Below, piece after piece: positions 8,369-15,066 of a stretch of DNA of 17,115 nt. The position numbers were made by a program, and so were the translations under genes. Numbering within the stretch: the stretch's first letter is position 1; the number at the start of each line of letters is the position of its first letter. A model generated the notes under the pieces. That model was not told the origin of the DNA and did not search any database. It saw only the letters and a list, made by a program, of their open reading frames with translations. The DNA is from CAKSXP01 sp964609305 (GTDB lineage Bacteria > Bacillota > Clostridia > Oscillospirales > Oscillospiraceae): the NCBI GenBank assembly GCA_964609305.1, contig CAZSRK010000045.1, forward strand, positions 1 through 17,115, read 5' to 3'.

Positions 8369-8684
8369 CCGAGTTCACCACCATGTCGAACACGCGGTCA
8401 ATGAACCCCTCCCTGTTGTTGAGATACCAGCGGTTGGCCGACTCAAGTTCCTGCTTCTGCCGCTCGTCCATCTCGGATATCTTGGCGTCGGCCGCGGCGA
8501 TCTCCCCGGCCTCGAGCTGAGCAAGCTTTTCATCGGCTTCGGAAAACGCGGCCTTTCTGAGCTTCTCGCTTTCACCGGCCATGTATTCGTCATAGCCGTT
8601 GACCTTCTCAAGCGCCTGTTCATAGTCCAGACGGGCCTGGTGCTCGCTGCCGACTATCGCATGAAGTATCTCTTTCGAAGTCAT
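8361..8684 (-). CDS. V-type ATPase peripheral stalk subunit, G/H-like
   Basis: This small 107-aa hydrophilic protein is almost all helix, with heptad-like charged repeats over about residues 14-82, and ends in NREGFIDRVFDMVV. Size, coiled-coil character and first position in a V/A-ATPase operon fit the subunit called H in archaea, G in Thermus and NtpF in Enterococcus, which pairs with subunit E. The open frame extends to 8747, but the ATG at 8684 is preferred. It has an AGGAAGTG ribosome binding site 8 nt upstream, and the additional 21 residues would overlap the probable promoter. The family assignment rests on context and composition rather than a unique motif. Confidence 0.78.
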   Translation of the reverse strand: MTSKEILHAIVGSEHQARLDYEQALEKVNGYDEYMAGESEKLRKAAFSEADEKLAQLEAGEIAAADAKISEMDERQKQELESANRWYLNNREGFIDRVFDMVVNSDV

Positions 8685-8708
8685 TGCAATCACTTCCTTT
8701 AAAATGTA

Positions 8709-8747
8709 ATGGTAGCACTTTTTAATTAAAATATCAATCTCAATCAA
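8709..8747 (-). promoter_or_regulatory. Probable promoter of the V-ATPase operon
   Basis: Two overlapping sigma-A-like choices exist on the minus strand, each with 17-nt spacing: TTGATA (8732-8737) with TACCAT (8709-8714), or TTGATT (8742-8747) with TAAAAA (8719-8724). Either would start transcription roughly 20-30 nt before the ATG at 8684. The stretch is A/T-rich in an otherwise GC-rich window and includes a 12-bp palindrome at 8720-8731. I cannot decide between the two. Confidence 0.4.
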
Positions 8748-8816
8748 ATCCTGTCACCGCTCATATTTTAGACGAACTTTTCCCGCATATGAGCCTCTCA
8801 TGTTATCATAACGCAC

Positions 8817-8847
8817 AAACGCCCCTACCTTTCGGCGAGAGGCGTTT
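8817..8847 (-). terminator. Hairpin terminator after the MATE gene
   Basis: Arms at 8817-8826 and 8838-8847 form a 10-bp stem (one G-U pair) topped by a GCC-GAAA-GGT tip. It lies 7 nt after the MATE stop codon in the direction of transcription. The T-tract is short (TTTG), so it may leak into the V-ATPase promoter region. On the plus strand it ends in TTTT. It separates the pump from the ATPase operon. Confidence 0.65.
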
Positions 8848-8853
8848 TCGTCG

Positions 8854-10236
8854 TCAGATCCCGACGCTGGCAATATCCGTGTCCTTAACGGTGACATCTT
8901 TTATCCATTTTCTTGAAAAGAACCTGAAAGCGCAGAGTATGCACTTGCAGACCTGATCCATCTTCAGCATCATGAAGATCGCCCAGCAGGGCCAGCCCCA
9001 TACGAAGGCCGCCAGCGCGCCGAGCGGCGCGGCAACGACATATGCAAACACCGTATCACCGACGATCAGAAAGCGCGTGTCGCCACCGCCGCGGAGTATA
9101 CCCTTTGTGAGGGTGTGCTCCAGGAGCTGGAACACCAGCATGAATACGAGCACATTTATCATCTGGCTGGCATAGACCCGCGTCGACTCGGACACGTTAT
9201 ATATGTTGATGATCGGCATCTTTATGACGTAGAGTACGGCGCCGCCGACTATGCCGAGGATAATCCCGATTATAAGATAGCCCTTCCCATACTTATACGC
9301 CTTTTCATAATCTCCTTCGCCGACGAGATTGCCCGTTATGACACTGGAGCTGCTGGAGATCCCGAAGAACAGATTCATTATAACGTTGTTTACAACGCTT
9401 GCGATGCTATTTGCCGCCGTGAACTCCGCGCCAACGTGCCCGATGATGACGGTAACTAGGTTTGCTCCGACGACCATGATTATATCACTGACGAGCACTG
9501 GCACACCGGCCTTGATGTATTTTCTCATCATATCACGGCTGAAGCCTCGCATATGGCGCAGGCGCATGCCTATCGTCTTGTCACGAAGGAACACGAAGCC
9601 GCAGATCACTGCAAACTCGAACACTCGCGCAATCACGGTCCCAATTGCGGCGCCAGCAACCTCCAGCCTTGGCGCGCCGAGCTTTCCAAAGATGAAGACA
9701 TAGTTGAAAAACACGTTTACAAAAAATGAGCCGATGGTCGCAAACAGCGCGATTTTCACTATATTGACAGACCTCAGTATCTGGGTTGCGGCGGTCGCCA
9801 GGCCGTTGAACAGAAAGCCTATCGACAGTATACGCAAATACCGGATACCGGATTCTATGACGGCTTCGTCAGTCGTGTATATCTGCATTATCTGCCTGGG
9901 AAAGGCGATACCGAGGAAGGTAAACACAAGACTTATGATTATAGTCACCTTGAAGCAGATGGCGCACATTTCCCGTATCGGGTCTATCTCCCGTTTGCCC
10001 CAGTACTGCGCCGTTATCACCGCCGCGCCGCAGCCAAGGCCCATGCAGATACATCCGAAGATCATATAAAAGCTTCCCGCCAGCGACGACGCGGAGAGCG
10101 CGACCTCTCCGAAATAGCCGAGCATGACCGTATCCGTGAGCTGAACGCCGAAGCTTATCATGCTCTGCAGAGATATGGGTATCGCGATGGTGAGCATTTT
10201 CCTCAAAAATGCCCTGTCTTTCAGAACTTCAAACAT
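8854..10236 (-). CDS. MATE-family multidrug/toxin efflux transporter
   Basis: This integral membrane antiporter probably exports cationic drugs or toxic metabolites using a sodium or proton gradient. The 460-aa length and about twelve hydrophobic helices in two six-helix halves fit the MATE (NorM/DinF-like) fold. Family-typical stretches are the opening TIAIPISLQSMISFGVQLTD with VMLGYFGEVALSA, the first-half loop ATQILRSVNIVKIAL, and the second-half counterpart KGILRGGGDTRFLI. The ATG at 10236 has GGAGGA with 6-nt spacing. It is a single-gene unit, divergent from the phosphoglycerate mutase gene and followed by its own hairpin. The substrate cannot be read from the sequence. Confidence 0.92.
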   Translation of the reverse strand: MFEVLKDRAFLRKMLTIAIPISLQSMISFGVQLTDTVMLGYFGEVALSASSLAGSFYMIFGCICMGLGCGAAVITAQYWGKREIDPIREMCAICFKVTIIISLVFTFLGIAFPRQIMQIYTTDEAVIESGIRYLRILSIGFLFNGLATAATQILRSVNIVKIALFATIGSFFVNVFFNYVFIFGKLGAPRLEVAGAAIGTVIARVFEFAVICGFVFLRDKTIGMRLRHMRGFSRDMMRKYIKAGVPVLVSDIIMVVGANLVTVIIGHVGAEFTAANSIASVVNNVIMNLFFGISSSSSVITGNLVGEGDYEKAYKYGKGYLIIGIILGIVGGAVLYVIKMPIINIYNVSESTRVYASQMINVLVFMLVFQLLEHTLTKGILRGGGDTRFLIVGDTVFAYVVAAPLGALAAFVWGWPCWAIFMMLKMDQVCKCILCAFRFFSRKWIKDVTVKDTDIASVGI

Positions 10237-10283
10237 CTCATATCCTCCATGCCTGTATCCGGTTTTAAAAGCTGCTGATATAC

Positions 10284-10297
10284 TAACACGATTGTTA
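10284..10297. promoter_or_regulatory. 14-bp palindrome in the MATE/apgM divergent region
   Basis: The sequence TAACA-CGAT-TGTTA is a perfect inverted repeat with a 4-nt centre that is not itself symmetric. It lies about 50 bp upstream of the MATE start codon and about 40 bp upstream of the apgM -35 box, so it could be an operator for the pump. I could not place a convincing MATE promoter around it, and no regulator gene is adjacent. Confidence 0.35.
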
Positions 10298-10333
10298 TTA
10301 AATGAAAAGACATTTTTCCGTATACGAAAAAAC

Positions 10334-10362
10334 TTGAATTGCCGGCGATTAACCTGTACTAT
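10334..10362 (+). promoter_or_regulatory. Candidate promoter of apgM-ispE
   Basis: TTGAAT (10334-10339) and TACTAT (10357-10362) are separated by 17 nt and lie 30 bp before the apgM ATG. Each box matches the sigma-A consensus at 4 of 6 positions, with a correct spacer. The ribosome binding site GGAGTG follows at 10380-10385. Confidence 0.45.
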
Positions 10363-10391
10363 TAAGTAAAAAGCAATCTGGAGTGATAAAA

Positions 10392-11618
10392 ATGAAATAT
10401 ATACTTGTCATAGGCGACGGCATGGCCGACAACCCCGTTCCCGAGCTGGACGGAAAGACCCCCGTCGAGGCTGCGGATACTCCGTGCATGGACGCGCTGT
10501 GCGCCGCCGGCACCATAGGCAGCGTCAGGACCGTCCCCGACGGCTTCGCGCCCGGCAGCGATACTGCCATCATGTCCATATTCGGCTGCCCGCCGCAGAC
10601 CTGCTATTCCGGCCGCGCTCCAATAGAGCTGGCCGACCAGGGCATAACCCTGCCGGTGGGCGCGGCCGCCTTCCGCTGTAACAACGTCTGTCTCTCGGAC
10701 GGAGCGGCGTTTGAAGATCGCACCATCGTCTCGCACTCCGCCGGCGGCATTGGCGGCGCGGACTCCCGGCTGCTGATGAAGTATCTCTTCTCGCATCCCG
10801 ATTTTGTGCCTCTGGCCGAAAGCGCGCGGGCAAGCCTCATCCCCGCTGACAGCTACCGCCACGTCATGATACAGCAGGACACGGACATAAAGGGGCTGGT
10901 TCTCTCCCCGCCGCACGACCATCTCGGCGAGAGCGTCGGCGACAATCTCCCCTCCGGCTGCGAGGACGCGCAGACGCTCCGCGCCCTGATGGAGAAGGCA
11001 AACGAGATTCTCGACCACCATCCCCTCAACGAGCAGCGCCGGACCGATGGCAAGCTGCCGGCCAACGGTATCTGGTTCTGGGCCGAGGGCACGGGCGGCA
11101 AAATGCCCAGCTTCCGGGAGCAGTTCGGGCACGACGGGGCAGTTGTAAGCGCCGTACCCCTTGTACGCGGTATCGCGAAGATGACGGGACTGGATGTTAT
11201 CGAGGTCCCGACGGCCAACGCGGACTGGGACACCGACTACGAGGCGAAGGCCCGGGCAGCAATGTCGGCCCTGGAAAAATACGACTTTGTCGGCGTACAT
11301 CTTGAAGGCCCCGATGAGAGCACGCACGACGGTAATCTGGAACACAAGATATATTCGATCGAGGCTCTGGACAGCCGCGTAATCGCACCCATAGTGTCGC
11401 ATCTGACCGGCAAGGGCGAAGATTTCCGCATGCTCGTGCTCTCCGATCACAAGACCTTGATGGCAAACGGCGCGCACGACGGCGACCCCGTGCCCTTCTT
11501 TATCTATGACAGCCGCAGCGACGCCGGGACTGGCCTTGCTTACAGCGAGAAAAACGGTCAGCAGGGCATCTTCCTGAAAGAGGGCGTTGAGCTCATGCCG
11601 ACTCTGTTCATGCTGTGA
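10392..11618 (+). CDS. apgM: Archaeal-type 2,3-bisphosphoglycerate-independent phosphoglycerate mutase
   Basis: The expected reaction is interconversion of 3- and 2-phosphoglycerate in lower glycolysis. The protein belongs to the alkaline-phosphatase superfamily of two-metal enzymes. The 408-aa protein shows the opening MKYILVIGDGMADNP with metal ligand Asp9, the motif GKTPVEAADTP (21-31), the nucleophile region GSDTAIMSIFG (55-65), HLEGPDESTH (303-312) and SDHKT (351-355) followed by His362. The ATG at 10392 is chosen over a GTG at 10383 because GGAGTG lies 6 nt before it and the family starts MKY. It overlaps ispE by 4 bp. A closely related bacterial subfamily has been proposed to be homoserine kinase, usually beside threonine synthase genes; none is present here, but sequence alone does not exclude it. 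Confidence 0.82.
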   Translation: MKYILVIGDGMADNPVPELDGKTPVEAADTPCMDALCAAGTIGSVRTVPDGFAPGSDTAIMSIFGCPPQTCYSGRAPIELADQGITLPVGAAAFRCNNVCLSDGAAFEDRTIVSHSAGGIGGADSRLLMKYLFSHPDFVPLAESARASLIPADSYRHVMIQQDTDIKGLVLSPPHDHLGESVGDNLPSGCEDAQTLRALMEKANEILDHHPLNEQRRTDGKLPANGIWFWAEGTGGKMPSFREQFGHDGAVVSAVPLVRGIAKMTGLDVIEVPTANADWDTDYEAKARAAMSALEKYDFVGVHLEGPDESTHDGNLEHKIYSIEALDSRVIAPIVSHLTGKGEDFRMLVLSDHKTLMANGAHDGDPVPFFIYDSRSDAGTGLAYSEKNGQQGIFLKEGVELMPTLFML

Positions 11619-12493
11619 AAGGCAGGTTTCTGGCCAGGGCCAAGCTCAATCTCTCCCTCGATGTGACGGGAAATCGCCCCGACGGCTATCACGAGATGCG
11701 CATGATCATGCAGTCTGTCTCCCTCTGCGACGAGGTCGGGCTCAGCCTGCGATCGGACGGCAAAATATCTATACGCCCGGGCATGCGGTATCTGCCCAGC
11801 GACCAGCGAAACATTGCTTTCAAGGCCGCACAGCTTTTTTTCCAGCACCACGGAATAACCGACACGGGGGTTGACATAGTCGTCAAGAAGCGCATACCCG
11901 TGTGCGCAGGTCTCGGCGGCGGCTCATCGGATGGCGCTGCCGTCCTGTTCGGGCTCGGCGAGCTTACGGGCCTGCCTCTGCGCGGGAAGGAGCTTGAAAT
12001 GCTGGGCGAAAAGCTCGGCTCGGACGTTCCCTTCTGTGCGCGCGGGGGCACTGCGCTGGCCGAGGGCCGCGGTGAGATCCTGACAGATCTTGCGCCGCTG
12101 CCTGACTGCAGTATCGTGATATGCAAGCCGGCGTTCTCCATCTCCACTGCCGCGCTGTTCAAAACGCTTGACGGACACGGGCTGCGCTGCCATCCGGACA
12201 CGGATGAGCTTATCCGCATGCTCGAGCTGGGCGACCTCGCCCGGATATCGCGCAGGATGTACAATGTGTTTGAGGAAGTGCTTCCCCACCGCTGCCGTGA
12301 GATATTCAGCATAAAAAACGAGCTGCTCGACTTTGGCGCGCTCGGCTGCATGATGAGCGGGACCGGCTCCGCCGTGTTTGGCCTCTTCGACTCGCGCGAG
12401 CGCGCGAAAAATGCATACGATTGGCTCAGGGGGAAATACCGGGACTGTTTCCTCTGCTCGCCGACAGGTAAAAATTTTGCACCTCCGGACTGA
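11615..12493 (+). CDS. ispE: 4-diphosphocytidyl-2-C-methyl-D-erythritol kinase
   Basis: IspE phosphorylates CDP-methylerythritol with ATP in the MEP route to isoprenoids. The 292-aa GHMP-kinase protein has the opening ARAKLNLSLDVTGNRPDGYH with Lys10, the ATP-binding glycine loop GLGGGSSDGAAVL (99-111), GSDVPFCARGGTALAEGRGE containing the catalytic Asp137, and the C-terminal MMSGTGSAVFGLF. The start is GTG at 11615. Its bases overlap the apgM stop as GTGA and there is no strong ribosome binding site, so translation is probably coupled to apgM. No alternative start lies before the conserved N-terminus. The spoIIR gene follows after 81 bp, a neighbourhood I recall as common in clostridia. Confidence 0.95.
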   Translation: MKGRFLARAKLNLSLDVTGNRPDGYHEMRMIMQSVSLCDEVGLSLRSDGKISIRPGMRYLPSDQRNIAFKAAQLFFQHHGITDTGVDIVVKKRIPVCAGLGGGSSDGAAVLFGLGELTGLPLRGKELEMLGEKLGSDVPFCARGGTALAEGRGEILTDLAPLPDCSIVICKPAFSISTAALFKTLDGHGLRCHPDTDELIRMLELGDLARISRRMYNVFEEVLPHRCREIFSIKNELLDFGALGCMMSGTGSAVFGLFDSRERAKNAYDWLRGKYRDCFLCSPTGKNFAPPD

Positions 12494-12511
12494 TTTGCCG
12501 GTGTATAAACA

Positions 12512-12541
12512 GAATAAAATATGAAATCACCGTCGATAATA
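12512..12541 (+). promoter_or_regulatory. Sporulation-type (sigma-F/sigma-G-like) promoter for spoIIR
   Basis: A -35 element GAATA (12512-12516) and a -10 element GTCGATAATA (12532-12541) are separated by 15 nt. The -10 fits the sigma-F pattern GGNNANANTR at 9 of 10 bases. The -35 fits GYATA at 4 of 5, and the sigma-G form GHATR fully. SpoIIR is a known sigma-F target in Bacillus, so the match is in the expected place. Transcription would begin near 12548, inside the loop of the adjacent hairpin. Confidence 0.6.
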
Positions 12542-12571
12542 GCCTCAAATGCTACATATCGGCGGTGATTT
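12524..12571 (+). promoter_or_regulatory. Hairpin that terminates apgM-ispE and/or hides the spoIIR RBS
   Basis: Arms AAATCACCGTCGATA (12524-12538) and TATCGGCGGTGATTT (12557-12571) pair over 15 bp with one G-U. Inside them TAGC (12540-12543) pairs with GCTA (12551-12554) around a 7-nt loop. The 3' arm holds the spoIIR ribosome binding site GGCGGTGAT (12561-12569), with the ATG at 12575. The T-tract after the stem is short (four T's overlapping its base), so termination may be partial. Confidence 0.7.
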
Positions 12572-12574
12572 TAT

Positions 12575-13187
12575 ATGACGAAGAATAAATTGAAGATCTG
12601 GGAAGCGGCACTGCTTTTAAGTTTGGGAATAACACTGCTGATCGGCTCATGGGCCGGCCAGCAGCAATCGGAGCTTTCAGAAAAGCTTATTCGCCTGCAC
12701 GTCGTGGCCGTATCCGACGACAAGACCGAGCAGGAGATAAAGCTGCAGGTGCGCGACGCCGTACTTGGATACCTCACGCCGCTTCTCTCGCAGACCTCAG
12801 ACACCAGGACCGCCGGGGAAATAATCGAGGAGAACCTCTCCGGCATCGAGAGCGCGGCTCTGTCCAGTTCCCAGGGTCGGGAGGTGACGGTCACCCTCGG
12901 CACCGAGTACTATCCCACACGGCATTACGACGGTTTTTCCCTGCCCGCCGGAGAATATGAGTCCCTGCGCGTCACACTTGGCGAGGGGGAAGGGCACAAC
13001 TGGTGGTGCGTCGTTTTCCCCCCCATTGTGTGTCGAGGCGGCCGGCATAGGCTCCGAGCAGGCGCAGTACGTCCTCTCTGAGGACGACGCAGCGCTCATC
13101 ACCTGTCAGGACGAGGGCTACGAGCTGAAATTCCGCGTACTGGACATCTGGGGCAAGCTGCGCTCGTTCCTCTCCGGCCTCAATTGA
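12575..13187 (+). pseudogene. spoIIR: Stage II sporulation protein R, with a one-base frameshift
   Basis: SpoIIR is made in the forespore under sigma-F, secreted into the intermembrane space, and activates the protease SpoIIGA so that pro-sigma-E is processed in the mother cell. The frame from 12575 encodes an N-terminal membrane/signal segment (about residues 8-27), then family motifs IRLHVVAVSDDKTEQEIKL, LPAGEYESLRVTLGEGEG and NWWCVVFPP. At a run of seven C's (13018-13024) this frame departs from the family and stops at 13081. The continuation LCVEAAG and about 50 further codons are intact in the next frame, ending at 13187. Six C's would give one intact protein of about 203 aa, a normal length. 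This could be a sequencing error, a recent mutation or a switchable tract. The downstream part carries no stop, which argues against old decay. Confidence 0.88.
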
Positions 13188-15066
13188 CTACTATATCCGA
13201 CGCAGCCGGAGTTGCGGCGTCCTGCTCCAGCAGATAGTGTTCCTCCAGCACAGGAGTTATCCCGTGCTCCTCAAGCCATGCGTTGGTGCGCCGGGAATCG
13301 ACCGTCGGCACTACGTTCAGATAATCATAGCTGTATATCCCACTGGCGGAGGGCTGGCGCAGCTCAAGACTGATATAGCAGTCATAGACGGACTGGTAAT
13401 ACTCCTCATCCATAATCAGCCATGTCCTGCCAAGCGTCCCTTCGAGCATATCGGGCAGGATGCAATCAATATACAGCTCATATGCCTCCTGCGGCGAAAT
13501 GGTAAGCGATTGGAAACGGTATTTATCATAATCGCTGGTTTCCGGATCATAATAACTCACGTCTGCATATCCGATCGTCTCCTCTGTCACCGGTATCTGA
13601 GTCTGAGCACGGCTGTTTATGGCCTCCTGGCAGTTGAGGATGTCCTCATATGCCTGGAGATCCTCCTGCGGGCTGGTGATGGAATACCGCCTTTTCAGCG
13701 TCTTGCCGTCATCAAGCCTGTACTCTATGGTCAGTCCGTATATGCTCATATCATCATTGAGATACTCGCCAGAGCCGAGTGCGCTTTCATTTTCGGCTTT
13801 ATGGGATATGAGCCGTCTGTGCAGCTCGATGACGCTTTCTATGTTCTCCCTTTCAAAAAGCTCGATGTCGTCATAATCTATCCTGACGGATTCGACCCTG
13901 TCCGCCTCAGGCACGTGCGCCTCGTATCCGAACAGGTCATATTCGACCGCGCAGGTGAGCAGCGCGAACACGACCGCGAATACCGCAAATCCGGCAAAAG
14001 TCCTGGCCTTCCAGACATGGAAGGTCTTTTTTATCATCATTTCGGCGGCAAAATAGCATATGAAGCCGCCCAGAAGCATCAGCAGCAGCAACGTCCACAC
14101 GCTGCCGTCGGTGTAATAGCTGTTATTGGTTATGATAAAGGCGACGACCCCAAGAACCAGCGCGCCGCCGAGCGCAAAGCAGTACTTGAACACGGGCTTT
14201 AGCATCCTGACCGACACGACGTCTCCGCTGGACTCCATACGGCGGTGCTTATACAGCAGCATACCAAGCAGTATCAGCACGACGCCCACGGCAAGATACG
14301 CAAGCATCCCGGTCCACCCAACGAAATGCGCCTGTCCGTACTGCTCGACCCAATAACCATTATCGCTCACGACGCTCGGCACTTCGACAAACATTTCTGT
14401 CGCCATATACACCGGCGGGGACAGCGCGGTGAGCACATTCGTACCGGGGCTCACGCCGTAAACAAAAATGTTAAGCGCCCGATACACCGCGTATTCCAGC
14501 ACACTGGCTGTGAGATTGAGTATCACATACGCAACCGGCAGCACAACGATATGCCCCGTAAGCTGCGCGCAGAGCACCGCTATGCCGAAAAAGATGACAA
14601 GCTGCATGCTCACAATCGCCAGCCAGCATAGCAGCGGCTGAAGCCAAATCTGGCCAAAAGAAGCCTCAATCCCAAGGCCCGTCGCGAACACGATAAGGTT
14701 TGCGCACAGCAGCGGCATAAGCCCCGCGAGCACCTGCGCCAGGTACAGCTTTTCACGCCTTATGGGGAGACTGGCCATCGCGCCGGCCGCGCGGGCGCTG
14801 TACATGAAAGAAAACACGCACATGGTCGAGGCTATCGCCGCAAAAAAACTTATAAAAACGCCCATGCCCGCCGCCTTGTTTATAATGCCACAGACGGTCA
14901 CATACTCTGTACTCCAATATAAGCCGTATCCCGTGTCGGTCAGGCCGGAAGCGATCCCGCCGCACAGGTATATCAGCCATATGATCAGATATGCCGTCCA
15001 GACAGGCCATGAACGCCTCACGGCGCTCAAAAATAGAGTCTTAAAGCACGATATCCCTGACTTCAT
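13180..15066 (-). CDS. ABC transporter permease with a large C-terminal extracytoplasmic domain
   Basis: This is the membrane partner of the adjacent ABC ATPase. The 628-aa protein has about nine hydrophobic segments: residues ~20-38, 63-88, 107-131, 141-165, 168-190, 248-270, 290-312, 322-345 and 353-372. A hydrophilic, acidic tail of about 250 residues follows, probably outside the membrane. The open frame extends to 15123, but the ATG at 15066 is preferred because GGGAGGTG lies just upstream; this gives a 26-bp overlap with the ATPase gene, typical of coupled ABC pairs. The layout recalls permeases found with YtrA-type regulators in clostridia, some of which carry a domain of unknown function at the C-terminus; I cannot confirm that domain here. 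The substrate is unknown. The end overlaps spoIIR by 8 bp, tail to tail. Confidence 0.8.
   Translation of the reverse strand: MKSGISCFKTLFLSAVRRSWPVWTAYLIIWLIYLCGGIASGLTDTGYGLYWSTEYVTVCGIINKAAGMGVFISFFAAIASTMCVFSFMYSARAAGAMASLPIRREKLYLAQVLAGLMPLLCANLIVFATGLGIEASFGQIWLQPLLCWLAIVSMQLVIFFGIAVLCAQLTGHIVVLPVAYVILNLTASVLEYAVYRALNIFVYGVSPGTNVLTALSPPVYMATEMFVEVPSVVSDNGYWVEQYGQAHFVGWTGMLAYLAVGVVLILLGMLLYKHRRMESSGDVVSVRMLKPVFKYCFALGGALVLGVVAFIITNNSYYTDGSVWTLLLLMLLGGFICYFAAEMMIKKTFHVWKARTFAGFAVFAVVFALLTCAVEYDLFGYEAHVPEADRVESVRIDYDDIELFERENIESVIELHRRLISHKAENESALGSGEYLNDDMSIYGLTIEYRLDDGKTLKRRYSITSPQEDLQAYEDILNCQEAINSRAQTQIPVTEETIGYADVSYYDPETSDYDKYRFQSLTISPQEAYELYIDCILPDMLEGTLGRTWLIMDEEYYQSVYDCYISLELRQPSASGIYSYDYLNVVPTVDSRRTNAWLEEHGITPVLEEHYLLEQDAATPAASDIVVN

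Noticed and set aside
7460..8404. A 314-aa plus-strand open frame antisense to subunit C
   Set aside because: Shadow of the subunit C gene; composition is Arg/Pro/Ala-rich with no domain.
10362..11477. A 371-aa minus-strand open frame opposite apgM
   Set aside because: Lies opposite a gene with clear motifs and has no recognisable content of its own.
13018..13024. Programmed ribosomal frameshift in spoIIR
   Set aside because: I know of no such mechanism for this gene, and I see no stimulatory structure or stop codon at the site. Error, mutation or tract slippage are simpler.
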